Assembly (NCBI RefSeq): GCF_003347015.1
Contig: NZ_PNFB01000017.1
Span: 1 to 64,000 of the forward strand
Source of the DNA: Brachybacterium sp. YJGR34
GTDB lineage: Bacteria > Actinomycetota > Actinomycetes > Actinomycetales > Dermabacteraceae
DNA length: 64,000 nucleotides
Direction of reading: 5' to 3'
Below are positions 26,858 to 35,041 of this stretch, in pieces. Both the position numbers and the translations under genes were made by a program. A model generated the notes under the pieces. It was not told the origin of the DNA and did not search any database. It saw only the letters and a list, made by a program, of their open reading frames with translations. Numbering within the stretch: the stretch's first letter is position 1; every line of letters begins with the position of its first letter.

Positions 26858-27859
26858 ATGACCGAGACCACCGCTGACCTCCAGGAGATGGAGCGCCGCA
26901 TCGCGGCCTTCGCCGCCGCCCACCGGGCCGGCACCTTCGGCCCCGAGGACGAGGCCGCCTTCACCGCCCCCTACGGTCCCGCCGAGGAATGGGACGTCCT
27001 CACCGAGGACCGCCAGGTCCCCGGGCCCCACGGGCCGGTGCCCGTGCGCCTCTACACCCCGGCCGCCGCGGCCCGCGCCCCGCGCGCCGTGCTCGTCTTC
27101 TGCCACGGCGGCGGCTTCATGCACGGCGACCTCGACATGCCCGAGGGCGATGCGACCGCCCGCGGCGTCGCCGGCCGCGCGGACGTGGTGGTGGTCTCCG
27201 TGGACTACCGCCTGTGCGACGAGCTCGACGGCCGCCCCACCCGGTCGATCCCCGGCACCGACCCGGGCCTCGTCATCCATGCCCCGATCCCCGGCGACGA
27301 CGTCATCGCCGTCGTGGACTGGACCCGCTCCGCGGCCGAGGAGCTGGGCATCGACCCCGATCGTCTCGCCCTCGGCGGATGCAGCGCGGGCGGCAACCTC
27401 GCCGCCTCCGTGTCCCTGCGCCTGGCCGAGGCCGGACGCGCCCCGTCCGCCTCACTGCTGATGTACCTGGTCAGCCACCCTCTGAACCCCGAGCCCACTG
27501 CGGAGGAGGCGGAGGCGCTGGAGTTCCTGCCCCTCGAGCTGTCCTTCACCCCGGAGAAGATGCGGGCCATGAGCGAGAACTACATCGGCCGCCCCCTCGA
27601 GGAGGCCACCGCCCACGACTTCCCGGGCCTGGGCACCCCCGAGCAGCTCGCCGTGCTGCCCCGCACCTACATCGAGGCCGACGAGTACGACTCGCTCCGT
27701 CTGGGCGCCCGCCGCTACTCCGAGCAGCTCGCCGAGGCCGGGGTCGAGGTCGAGTACGAGGTGCGCCGCGGCGTCAACCACGGCCACCTCAACAAGCTGG
27801 GCCTGCCGCAGGCCGCGCAGTCCATGGACCGCATGGCCGGCCTCATGAAGGAGCTCTGA
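26858..27859 (+). CDS. Alpha/beta hydrolase (hormone-sensitive-lipase type esterase)
   Basis: A 333-residue cytoplasmic esterase-like protein. The oxyanion motif HGGG is at 83-86, the nucleophile Ser176 is in GGCSAGGN, Asp278 is in DEYDSLR and the catalytic His lies in VNHGH (about 308). ATG at 26858 follows GGAACGGAG. It starts 99 bases after the mutarotase gene and ends 4 bases before the next gene. In this setting a deacetylase or deesterifying role on pectin fragments is plausible, but substrate is not shown by the sequence. Confidence 0.85.
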   Translation: MTETTADLQEMERRIAAFAAAHRAGTFGPEDEAAFTAPYGPAEEWDVLTEDRQVPGPHGPVPVRLYTPAAAARAPRAVLVFCHGGGFMHGDLDMPEGDATARGVAGRADVVVVSVDYRLCDELDGRPTRSIPGTDPGLVIHAPIPGDDVIAVVDWTRSAAEELGIDPDRLALGGCSAGGNLAASVSLRLAEAGRAPSASLLMYLVSHPLNPEPTAEEAEALEFLPLELSFTPEKMRAMSENYIGRPLEEATAHDFPGLGTPEQLAVLPRTYIEADEYDSLRLGARRYSEQLAEAGVEVEYEVRRGVNHGHLNKLGLPQAAQSMDRMAGLMKEL

Positions 27860-27863
27860 GACC

Positions 27864-30017
27864 GTGACCCACGGAATCCTCACCGGGAGGGCGCACGCCG
27901 CCGCGTCCTTCGCCGCCGGTGCCGACCACCTCGAGCCGACGATCGTCGGCAACGTCCTGGTCCGCGGCGAGGACGGGCGGTGGGAGGCGGCCGCCGACAT
28001 CGACGCGTGGCCGAAGGCGCCGTCCTTCGCGGTGCTGTGCCCCGGGGACCTGCCGATGTCCGACCCCTCGGTCCCGCAGGAGGTGCTCGCGGAGTACTTC
28101 GGCACCGTGATGGCCGCCGCCGCCCGCTGCGCGCTGCCCGGTGCGACCGTCGTGGTGGGCAGCGGCGCCGCCCGCCGCACCCCCGAGGGTGTCGCCCCCG
28201 AGGTCGCCCGGGCCCAGCTCGGACGGACGGTGCGCCTGATCCGCGACCTCGCCGCCCAGCACGGGCTGGAGGCGATCCTCGAGCCCCTGCACTGCGGGGA
28301 GACCGACCAGATCCACACCATCGCCGAGGCGATCGTCTTCCTCGACGAGCACGACCTGGGGGACATGCGCGTGGTCGCGGACCTCTTCCATATCGTGCTC
28401 GAGGACGAGAGCCTCGCGGTCGTGCAGGCGAACGCGGACCGCGTCGCGCACGCCCACATCGCCGACACGGATCGGCGCCCGCCCGGGCAGGGGGACTGGC
28501 CGCTGCGCGCGTTCCTCACCGCGCTGCGCGAGGGCGGGTACACCGGCCGCGTCTCCATCGAATGCGACTGGCAGGACCTCCCCTCCGAGGCCGCCGCGGC
28601 CCTCGAGGCCGTGCGCGCGGCAGACCCCGGCCCGTCGGGCGCACCCCGCACCGGCGTGGTGACCACCAACGGGGCCTGGTGCTGGTTCCAGGACGAGCGC
28701 GCCCTGGTCGACCCCGAGACCGGGACGCTGCTGATCGGCTCGGTGGCCTCCGCGGCCGGCGCCGAAGGGGAGCGCCGCGGCGGGGACGTGGATCTGACGA
28801 TCGTGGACCTCGAGCGGCTCGGCTCCCGCCCCGGCGCGATCCCCGATCCCGCCGCCCGCACCGTCACCCTCCACGCCGGGCTCGAGTCCGACGACCACGA
28901 CGACCCCGCCCTGTGGCGCCGGGCCGACGGCCGCTGGCTCGCCGTCTACAGCCGCCACAAGAGCGACGACCTCACCCGCTGGCGGATCAGCGCCCCCGGG
29001 GATCCCACCCGCTGGGGTGAGGAGCGGGCCGTGGACTGGACGCGCCTGGGGGAGGACCCGGAGCGACTGCGGGCCCTCGGCGGCGGGCGCGGCGTCACCT
29101 ACCAGAACCTGCACCAGCTCGACGGGGTGCTGCACTGCTTCGTCCGCGCGATCAACGACGACCCCTGCTACCTGGTCTCCCGCGACGACGGCGACAGCTG
29201 GGAGTTCGGGGGCCGCCTGCTGACCCGCGAGAAGGTCGGCTACGTCAACGGCTACGCCCGCTACGCCTCGGGCGCCCGCTTCGGCACCGACGACCGCATC
29301 GACGTGATCATCACCGAGCACCATCCGCGGGACTACGGCACCTCGATCTGGCACGGCTATCTCTCCGGCGGCCACCTCCACCGCGCCGACGGCACCGCCG
29401 TGGGCGCCCTGGGCCGCGGCCTCGAGGACCCGACGCCCCGGGCCGAGGATCTCACCAGCGTCCTCGCCAGCGGCTCCACCTGGGACGGGACGGTGATGAG
29501 CCACGCCTGGACCACGGACCTGCGCCGCTTCGCCGACGGCACCCTCGTGGCCCTCATGACCGCGCGGGCCGATGACACCCTCGGCACGGGCACCGACCGT
29601 CGAGCCCTCGAGCCCATCGACCACCGCTTCTTCCGCGGCGTGCTGCGCCCGGGGGAGCAGCGGTGGCAGGTGCGCGAGCTCGCCGTCGCCGGGCCCCAGC
29701 TCCTGCCCCACGAGGAGGACTACACGGGACTGGGCACCATCGACCCCGAGGACCCGGACGCGCTGTGGATCTCCACCCCGGTGGACCCCCGCGACGGCAC
29801 CCGGTGGCCGCACCACGAGATTCTCCACGGCCGCACCCGCGACGGCGGGGAGACCTGGACCTGGACCCCCGTCACCGAGGACTCCGCGGCGGACAACGTC
29901 CGGCCCATCGCGGTGTCCGGGGACCCGTCCCGGTCGGTGCTCACCTGGTACCGCGGCACCATGGAGTCCTCCCAGGCCTACGACACCGAGGTGCTGGTGC
30001 GCGTCGAGGGGCGGTGA
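27864..30017 (+). CDS. Fusion of sugar isomerase/epimerase-type TIM barrel with BNR_4-type propeller
   Basis: A 717-residue protein without signal peptide. Residues about 1-250 are a complete xylose-isomerase-like TIM barrel with four likely metal ligands: Glu in AILEPLH, Asp in VVADLFH, His in AHAHIAD and Glu in VSIECDW. Residues about 258-717 resemble the BNR_4 family of beta-propellers (TNGAWCWFQDERALVDPETG; DDHDDPALWRRADGRWLAVYSRH; VRPIAVSGDPSRSVLTWYRG). Propellers of this kind occur in rhamnosidases and uronic-acid lyases. The start is GTG at 27864, four bases after the esterase stop. The fusion suggests a cleavage step coupled to isomerisation of the product. Activity of either half is not proven. 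Confidence 0.8.
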   Translation: MTHGILTGRAHAAASFAAGADHLEPTIVGNVLVRGEDGRWEAAADIDAWPKAPSFAVLCPGDLPMSDPSVPQEVLAEYFGTVMAAAARCALPGATVVVGSGAARRTPEGVAPEVARAQLGRTVRLIRDLAAQHGLEAILEPLHCGETDQIHTIAEAIVFLDEHDLGDMRVVADLFHIVLEDESLAVVQANADRVAHAHIADTDRRPPGQGDWPLRAFLTALREGGYTGRVSIECDWQDLPSEAAAALEAVRAADPGPSGAPRTGVVTTNGAWCWFQDERALVDPETGTLLIGSVASAAGAEGERRGGDVDLTIVDLERLGSRPGAIPDPAARTVTLHAGLESDDHDDPALWRRADGRWLAVYSRHKSDDLTRWRISAPGDPTRWGEERAVDWTRLGEDPERLRALGGGRGVTYQNLHQLDGVLHCFVRAINDDPCYLVSRDDGDSWEFGGRLLTREKVGYVNGYARYASGARFGTDDRIDVIITEHHPRDYGTSIWHGYLSGGHLHRADGTAVGALGRGLEDPTPRAEDLTSVLASGSTWDGTVMSHAWTTDLRRFADGTLVALMTARADDTLGTGTDRRALEPIDHRFFRGVLRPGEQRWQVRELAVAGPQLLPHEEDYTGLGTIDPEDPDALWISTPVDPRDGTRWPHHEILHGRTRDGGETWTWTPVTEDSAADNVRPIAVSGDPSRSVLTWYRGTMESSQAYDTEVLVRVEGR

Positions 30018-30029
30018 GCCGGCGGCCGG

Positions 30030-30047
30030 CGCGCCGCGCGCGGCGCG
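30030..30047. terminator. Palindrome at the end of the rhamnogalacturonan operon
   Basis: A perfect 18-bp GC-only palindrome (CGCGCCGCG and its complement), 13 bases after the stop at 30017 and flanked by two copies of CCGGCGGCCGG. It lies between convergent genes and probably ends transcription. There is no T-run. Confidence 0.5.
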
Positions 30048-30087
30048 GGACCGGCGGCCGGGCGCGGCCCGGGGAGGGACGTCGAGC

Positions 30088-30846
30088 CTACCGACCGCCG
30101 CCCCGGCGGTGGTCATCCGCCTCGATCGCGTCTGCCCGGCCCTGGGCCAGGCCGGACCGGAGAGCTCCCCAGTAGCCGGGTATCGACCCGACGAGGGCGA
30201 CCACGCCCGCCGCCGTCACCAGCGGCCGGCCGTCCACCCACCCGATGCTGGTCGCGAACAGGCCGATGGTCAGCAGCACGCCCACCCACCACCAGCGTGG
30301 ACCGCCCAGCGCGATCCCGCCGTAGATCGCCGCTCCGAGGATGGTCACGACGAACAGGAGCACGCCCAGGCCGCCGAGTCCGATGACCACCGGGAACAGC
30401 GCGTCCGGGGGATCGGTCTCGGTGTACAGGAGCAGGGGTGCCCCGGCGGCACCGAAGCAGACCAGGCTCAGGACGATCGCGGTGGTCGCGGCGAGGGTGA
30501 GCAGGGCGGTGGTGCTCAGCGGCGCGGTGTAGCGGTCCAGGGTCGCCGACCACGAACCCCACAGGACCCAGCCCAGTCCGGTCAGGACCATGCCCACCCC
30601 GAGCGGCACCAGGAACCACAGGCTGTCGAGGCCTGCCGGGGTCCGGTGGGCGATGATGCCCAGCGGGATGCTGAGCACGAGCAGCGCCAGCCCGGTCAGG
30701 GCGCCATAGCCGAAGATCCGCTCCGCGCGGCGGGCGGGGTGCTCCCTCGGCACGCCGCGCTGGGGTGCGGCGCGGGCCGAGCGTCTGGCGCGGTACGCCG
30801 CCGTTCCTGCCCCGTGCCGACGGCGTGGTCCGGGCTGCGTGCTCAT
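30088..30846 (-). CDS. Hypothetical integral membrane protein
   Basis: A 252-residue protein with a basic, disordered N-terminus (1-44, rich in Arg and Ala), about six hydrophobic helices between 47 and 230 (for example ALTGLALLVLSIPLGII and VVTILGAAIYGGIAL), and an acidic/His-rich end. I do not recognise a family. ATG at 30846 overlaps the region upstream of the divergent EamA gene. It has no evident link to the sugar genes. Confidence 0.65.
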   Translation of the reverse strand: MSTQPGPRRRHGAGTAAYRARRSARAAPQRGVPREHPARRAERIFGYGALTGLALLVLSIPLGIIAHRTPAGLDSLWFLVPLGVGMVLTGLGWVLWGSWSATLDRYTAPLSTTALLTLAATTAIVLSLVCFGAAGAPLLLYTETDPPDALFPVVIGLGGLGVLLFVVTILGAAIYGGIALGGPRWWWVGVLLTIGLFATSIGWVDGRPLVTAAGVVALVGSIPGYWGALRSGLAQGRADAIEADDHRRGGGR

Positions 30847-30943
30847 CGTGCTCGTCCTTCGCGGTCTCCGGGGCCGTGTCCTGCGTCGGCGGCAGAGTAG
30901 CAGCCGGTCACGCCGACTCGGAGGGCGCATAGGGTGGATCCTC

Positions 30944-31831
30944 GTGTCGACTCTCGCGCTCTGCCTCGTCCTCGCCGCGGCGCTCTCGCACGCGACGTGG
31001 AACGTCATCGCGCACGGGATGAGCCGCTCGGGCGTCCCGTTCCTGTGGTGGGGAGCGCTCGCCAGCACCCTCGTCTGGGCCGGGGCGATCCCCGTCACCG
31101 GCGGGATCGGCACGGACCACCTCGGCGCCTTCGCGCTGGGCGTGCTGGTCTCCGGGGCGCTGCACGTGGCGTACATGCTCGTCCTGCAGCACGGGTACCG
31201 GGTCGGGAACCTTTCGACCGTGTATGCGACCGCCCGAGGCAGCGGCCCCTTCCTCGCGGTGATCGCCGCGATGGTCCTGTTCGCGGAGCGTCCCTCGCCC
31301 GTGGCCCTGTTGGGCGTCGCGGTCGTGATCACGGGGATCATCGGCATCGGCCTCCTCGACCGACCGCGCGCGCCGCGAGCGGGAGCCGCGGGCGGCCCGC
31401 GACGCCGCCGGATCGACCCCGGAGTGGTCTTCGGCCTGCTCACGGGCGTCGCCATCGCGGCGTACACGATCTGGGACGCGCACAGCGTGCGGGCGTTCGG
31501 CCTCTCGCCCGTTGCCTTCATGGTGGGGACCACGGCCGTGCAGGTCCCCGCCTACGCGCTCGTCCTGCGCGGGCGGTGGCCGGAGACCCTCGATCTGGGA
31601 CGTGCCCAGTGGTCGCGGATCCTCGCCTTCGGGGTGCTCTCGCCGCTGGCCTACATCCTCGTGCTCGAGGCGGTGCGGATCGCGCCGGTCGCACTCGTCG
31701 CTCCGCTGCGGGAGGTCAGCGTGGTGCTGGTGAGCCTGTTCGGCGCGCTCGTGCTGCACGAGGGACGGCCACGGCGCCGGCTCGCCGCGGCCGCGGTGGT
31801 CTGCGGGGGCATCGCGCTGCTGGCGCTGTGA
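30944..31831 (+). CDS. EamA/DMT-family transporter
   Basis: A 295-residue membrane protein with ten predicted helices in two EamA repeats (about 1-140 and 155-295). Typical blocks are ALSHATWNVIAHGMSRSGVPFLWW and LEAVRIAPVALVAPLREVSVVLVSLFGALVLHEGRP. GTG at 30944 (VSTLALCLVLAA) is preferred over an upstream ATG because AGGGTGG lies just before it and the first helix starts there. Substrate unknown; family members export amino acids or other metabolites. It is divergent from the hypothetical membrane protein. Confidence 0.8.
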   Translation: MSTLALCLVLAAALSHATWNVIAHGMSRSGVPFLWWGALASTLVWAGAIPVTGGIGTDHLGAFALGVLVSGALHVAYMLVLQHGYRVGNLSTVYATARGSGPFLAVIAAMVLFAERPSPVALLGVAVVITGIIGIGLLDRPRAPRAGAAGGPRRRRIDPGVVFGLLTGVAIAAYTIWDAHSVRAFGLSPVAFMVGTTAVQVPAYALVLRGRWPETLDLGRAQWSRILAFGVLSPLAYILVLEAVRIAPVALVAPLREVSVVLVSLFGALVLHEGRPRRRLAAAAVVCGGIALLAL

Positions 31832-31871
31832 GGGCATCGCGGCGGGAGGGCATCGGTCTGCCCCGGTGCGA

Positions 31872-31946
31872 TGACGATCAGAGGCGGAATACGGACAAGC
31901 AGGCCGATATACGCCGAGGCTGTCCATATTTCGACGGTGATCGCAA
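31872..31946. repeat. 75-bp extragenic palindromic repeat, degenerate copy
   Basis: Same length and about 84% identical by eye to the perfect palindrome at 54462-54536. Shared core includes CGGAATACGGACA and GCAGGCC-ATATACGCC. Its two arms still pair in part. It lies 40 bases after the EamA stop, between convergent genes. Confidence 0.75.
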
Positions 31947-32038
31947 TGATCTCCCCGGAGGGCGGGTCCGGTCGGGTCCGGTCGGGTCCACCAGCGGGCA
32001 GAGGCCCCTGCCCTTCGCGCCGGCTCCGAGGGCGAGCC

Positions 32039-32060
32039 GGCCCGAGGGATCCCTCGGGCC
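32039..32060 (-). terminator. Palindromic terminator candidate downstream of GH27
   Basis: A perfect 22-bp palindrome (half GGCCCGAGGGA) 35 bases past the GH27 stop on the minus strand. A second 7-bp hairpin, CCGGCTC-loop-GAGCCGG, overlaps it at 32020-32040. This is likely the end of the minus-strand transcript. Confidence 0.6.
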
Positions 32061-32095
32061 CACGGGGCGTGCCTCCGCGGCTCTGGCCGGGAGGC

Positions 32096-33415
32096 TCACG
32101 CCCCCGCCGGCTCCACCCGCAGCAGCACCGCCCCGTGGGACGGGATGGACACGTCCAGCGCGCTCGAGCCGGGCGCCACGCCGCGGGCGGCGTCGGACTG
32201 CTCGGACACGGCGCGCACCGGCACGGCCCGCCCGCTCCACAGCTCCGTCACCGAGCCCTCGATCCGCGCGGGCAGGCCCACGTCCTGGCTGTCCAGCGCG
32301 ACGGCCAGCTCCTGCTCGCCCACGTTGAAGGCCGCGACGTACTGCTCGCCGCGCGGACCGTCGGCCGTCCACAAGATCAGCGGATCCTCGCGGAACACCT
32401 CCCGGTTGCCCGTCGAGGAGGCGTGGACGGCGAGGACGTCCGGGTTCTGCAGCAGGGCGATGGTGGCGGGATCGGAGCTGGGCAGGTCCCCGCCCACCAT
32501 GAGCGGGGAGCGGGCGATCACCCACAACGACATGAGGGTGACGCGCTCGGCCGGGGTGAGCAGGTCGTCGCGGGGCTCGCCGCGCTCGGCGCGCAGGCCG
32601 ATCCGGCCCAGCGGGAGCATGTCGCCGTCGGGCCAGCCCTCGGACCCGGCGTGCGGGGCCCAGCGGGCGAAGCGGGAGAAGTTCGCCTCGACGTCGGTCC
32701 ACCGGTCCCACAGGTCGTCGCAGATCCGCCACATGGTGGCGTGCTCGCGCAGATGGTCCAGGCGGGTCAGGGAGAGGTCACGACCGGGGGAGAGGCTCAG
32801 CTGCATCGGCCGGCCGCAGTCCGCGATCGCGCGGGAGAAGTCCTCGATCTCCGCGGCCTGGTACGGCCACAGCATGTCGTCGACCTTGAGGAAGTCCACG
32901 CCCCACTGCGCGTACAGCGCCAGGACCGCGTCGTAGTAGGCGCTCGCCCCGGGAACCGTGTGGTCGATGCCCAGCATGTCCGGGTTCCACTCGCACACGT
33001 TCGTCGCGTCCGCGATGTCCGCCGCGTGCAGCGTGCTGCCCAGGATCGGGGTGTTCGCCGCGACGGCGCGCCGCGGGATCCCGCGCATCACGTGGATCCC
33101 GAGCTTCAGCCCCAGGGCGTGGATCTGCTCCGCGAGGGGGGCGAAGCCGGCGCCGCCCGCGGCGCTGGGGAAGCGTCCGGGGTCGGGGACCAGGCGGCCG
33201 TGCTCGTCCATCGTCAGCGGGGCGTCCTCGTTGTAGCCGTGGGAGCGGGCCGAGGGGTCCGACCAGTCGATGTCGATGACCACGGTGTCCCAGCCCAGCG
33301 GCGCGAGGTGCTCGGCGAGGAAGCGCGCGTTGGCGAGCACCTCCTCCTCGGTGACGGTGGTGCCGTAGCTGTCCCAGCTGTTCCAGCCCATCGGCGGGCG
33401 CGGCGTCGGGGTCAT
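32096..33415 (-). CDS. Glycoside hydrolase family 27 (alpha-galactosidase or beta-L-arabinopyranosidase)
   Basis: A 439-residue cytoplasmic enzyme. The GH27 start PPMGWNSWDSYG, the nucleophile Asp179 in FLKVDDM and the acid/base Asp234 in MWRICDDLWDRW are visible, followed by IARSPLMVGGDL and a C-terminal beta-sandwich (about 350-439). ATG at 33415 is used; ten more codons upstream are open but lie in the previous gene. It starts 4 bases after the flavoprotein stop. GH27 contains both alpha-galactosidases and beta-L-arabinopyranosidases; the araA/BD neighbourhood makes the second worth testing. Confidence 0.9.
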   Translation of the reverse strand: MTPTPRPPMGWNSWDSYGTTVTEEEVLANARFLAEHLAPLGWDTVVIDIDWSDPSARSHGYNEDAPLTMDEHGRLVPDPGRFPSAAGGAGFAPLAEQIHALGLKLGIHVMRGIPRRAVAANTPILGSTLHAADIADATNVCEWNPDMLGIDHTVPGASAYYDAVLALYAQWGVDFLKVDDMLWPYQAAEIEDFSRAIADCGRPMQLSLSPGRDLSLTRLDHLREHATMWRICDDLWDRWTDVEANFSRFARWAPHAGSEGWPDGDMLPLGRIGLRAERGEPRDDLLTPAERVTLMSLWVIARSPLMVGGDLPSSDPATIALLQNPDVLAVHASSTGNREVFREDPLILWTADGPRGEQYVAAFNVGEQELAVALDSQDVGLPARIEGSVTELWSGRAVPVRAVSEQSDAARGVAPGSSALDVSIPSHGAVLLRVEPAGA

Positions 33416-33419
33416 GGGG

Positions 33420-34778
33420 TCACACTCCGAGGTATCGGTCGACATAGGCGTTGGCGAAAGTGCGGGTGGGGTCGAGACGATCGCGCAGCGACCGGAAGTC
33501 CTCGAGCCGCGGGTAGTGCGCGCGGACCGTCCCGGGGTCGAGGGTGAAGACCTTGCCCCAGTGCGGTCGCGGGGAGAAGGGCGCGAGCGCGGCCTCGATC
33601 TCCGGCAGCAGGGCCTCGACCTCGGCGGGCCGCCGCTTCCAGGTGAAGTGGACCAGAGCGCTGTCGCGGCCGTGGGCGGGGGAGAGCCACAGCTCGTCCG
33701 CGGCGACGGTGCGCACCTCGGAGGCGTGCAGCAGCGGGCGGATCCGATCGCCCAGCGGCATCACGGCGGCGAGGGCCTCGGCGATCTGCGCGCGCGGGAC
33801 GTAGTACTCGCTCTGGATCTCCTCGCCGCTGGAGGGCGTGAACTCGAGGCGGAAGTGGGGCAGGCGCTCGTGCGAGGGGCCGGGCGTGCCGGTCTGGTCG
33901 GTGCAGAGGTCGCCGGGCAGGCCGGGCAGCGGATGGACCGCTGCGTCCGCCCGGCGTGCCCCGTGCCAGAGCTCCGGGAAGGCGGAGCGGGGATCCGTCG
34001 GCAGGCCGACCGGACCGGCGGCGTCCGCGGCGGCGGTGCGTTCGGCGGGGTCGCCGGCCACCACGGCCTGCTTGGCCCAGATCTGGGCGCCGGTGCCGTC
34101 CCAGTGGTGGAAGACGCTCACGCTGTAGGCGCCCGCGAGCACCGCGTCCAGGCCCGCGCCGCCGAACTGCTCCGCGGGGAGCTCGAGGTAGACGCGCTGG
34201 CGCACCTCGAAGGCGGGCACCACGTCGAGGGTCAGGTGGGTGGCGACGCCCAGCGCGCCGAGCGCGAGCACCGCCCCGCCGAACACCTCCGCGTCCCCCT
34301 CGCGATCCAGGGAGACGATGTCGCCGCCGGCGGTGACCAGGTCGAGGGCGCGCACCGAGGCGGCGAGGGCCTGCTGACGGTCCCCCGAGCCGTGGGTTCC
34401 CGTGGCGCTCGCACCCGCGACCGAGATGTGGGGCAGCGAGCCGGTGTTGGCCAGCGCCAGGCCGTGCCGGGCCAGCTCGAGGGCGAGGGTGCCGTAGCGG
34501 ACGCCCGCCGCCACCCGCACGGTGCGCGCGGCGGAGTCGACCTCGATCTCCTCGGGCAGCTCGCCCAGGGTCACGAGGTCCGCCTCCGAGGCCGCCACGC
34601 GCGAGAACGAGTGGCGGGTCCCGAGCGCCCGGATGCGCCGGGCGCCGGCCACGATCCGCTGCAGCTCCTCGAGGGTGCGCGGCGCATGCAGGGGGCCCGG
34701 CCCGTAGTCGACGGTGCCGGACCAGCTGAGGCCGGGGCGCGCGAGGAGGGGCTCGGGGGCAGGGCTGGGGGAGGGCAT
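33420..34778 (-). CDS. FAD-dependent alditol oxidase-like oxidoreductase
   Basis: A 452-residue flavoenzyme of the vanillyl-alcohol-oxidase fold. The FAD-binding half (about 20-190) has RIRALGTRHSFSRVA and SVAGASATGTHGSG. The C-terminal half ends in the HWGKVFTLDPGTVRAHYPRLEDFR block typical of alditol/xylitol oxidases. ATG at 34778 is favoured over a GTG three codons earlier because of the GAGGTGGAG upstream. It lies between araA and the GH27 gene and may oxidise a sugar alcohol or L-arabinose-derived polyol, possibly making H2O2. Substrate is inferred only. Confidence 0.82.
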   Translation of the reverse strand: MPSPSPAPEPLLARPGLSWSGTVDYGPGPLHAPRTLEELQRIVAGARRIRALGTRHSFSRVAASEADLVTLGELPEEIEVDSAARTVRVAAGVRYGTLALELARHGLALANTGSLPHISVAGASATGTHGSGDRQQALAASVRALDLVTAGGDIVSLDREGDAEVFGGAVLALGALGVATHLTLDVVPAFEVRQRVYLELPAEQFGGAGLDAVLAGAYSVSVFHHWDGTGAQIWAKQAVVAGDPAERTAAADAAGPVGLPTDPRSAFPELWHGARRADAAVHPLPGLPGDLCTDQTGTPGPSHERLPHFRLEFTPSSGEEIQSEYYVPRAQIAEALAAVMPLGDRIRPLLHASEVRTVAADELWLSPAHGRDSALVHFTWKRRPAEVEALLPEIEAALAPFSPRPHWGKVFTLDPGTVRAHYPRLEDFRSLRDRLDPTRTFANAYVDRYLGV

Positions 34779-35041
34779 GCGCTCCACCTCGTCATCGTTC
34801 GGGGGTCGGGATCGTGGGCGTGCTCGGCGGCGGCGCCGGGCCGACGGGCGGCATCGCTGCGGCCTCGGGCCGTCGGACGGTATCCCGTCGAGCGTCGAGC
34901 GGCGCGGCGGCGGGTCATCGGGCGCCGCGCCGCCGACGGGCCCGCCGCGTCACCCGTCGGCGCAGGGGCCGAGGAGCGACGCGGCGGGACCGCGGGTCGG
35001 GGCGCGCCGGAGGCGGCCGCCCCGGCGTGCGGGCGTGGGGC

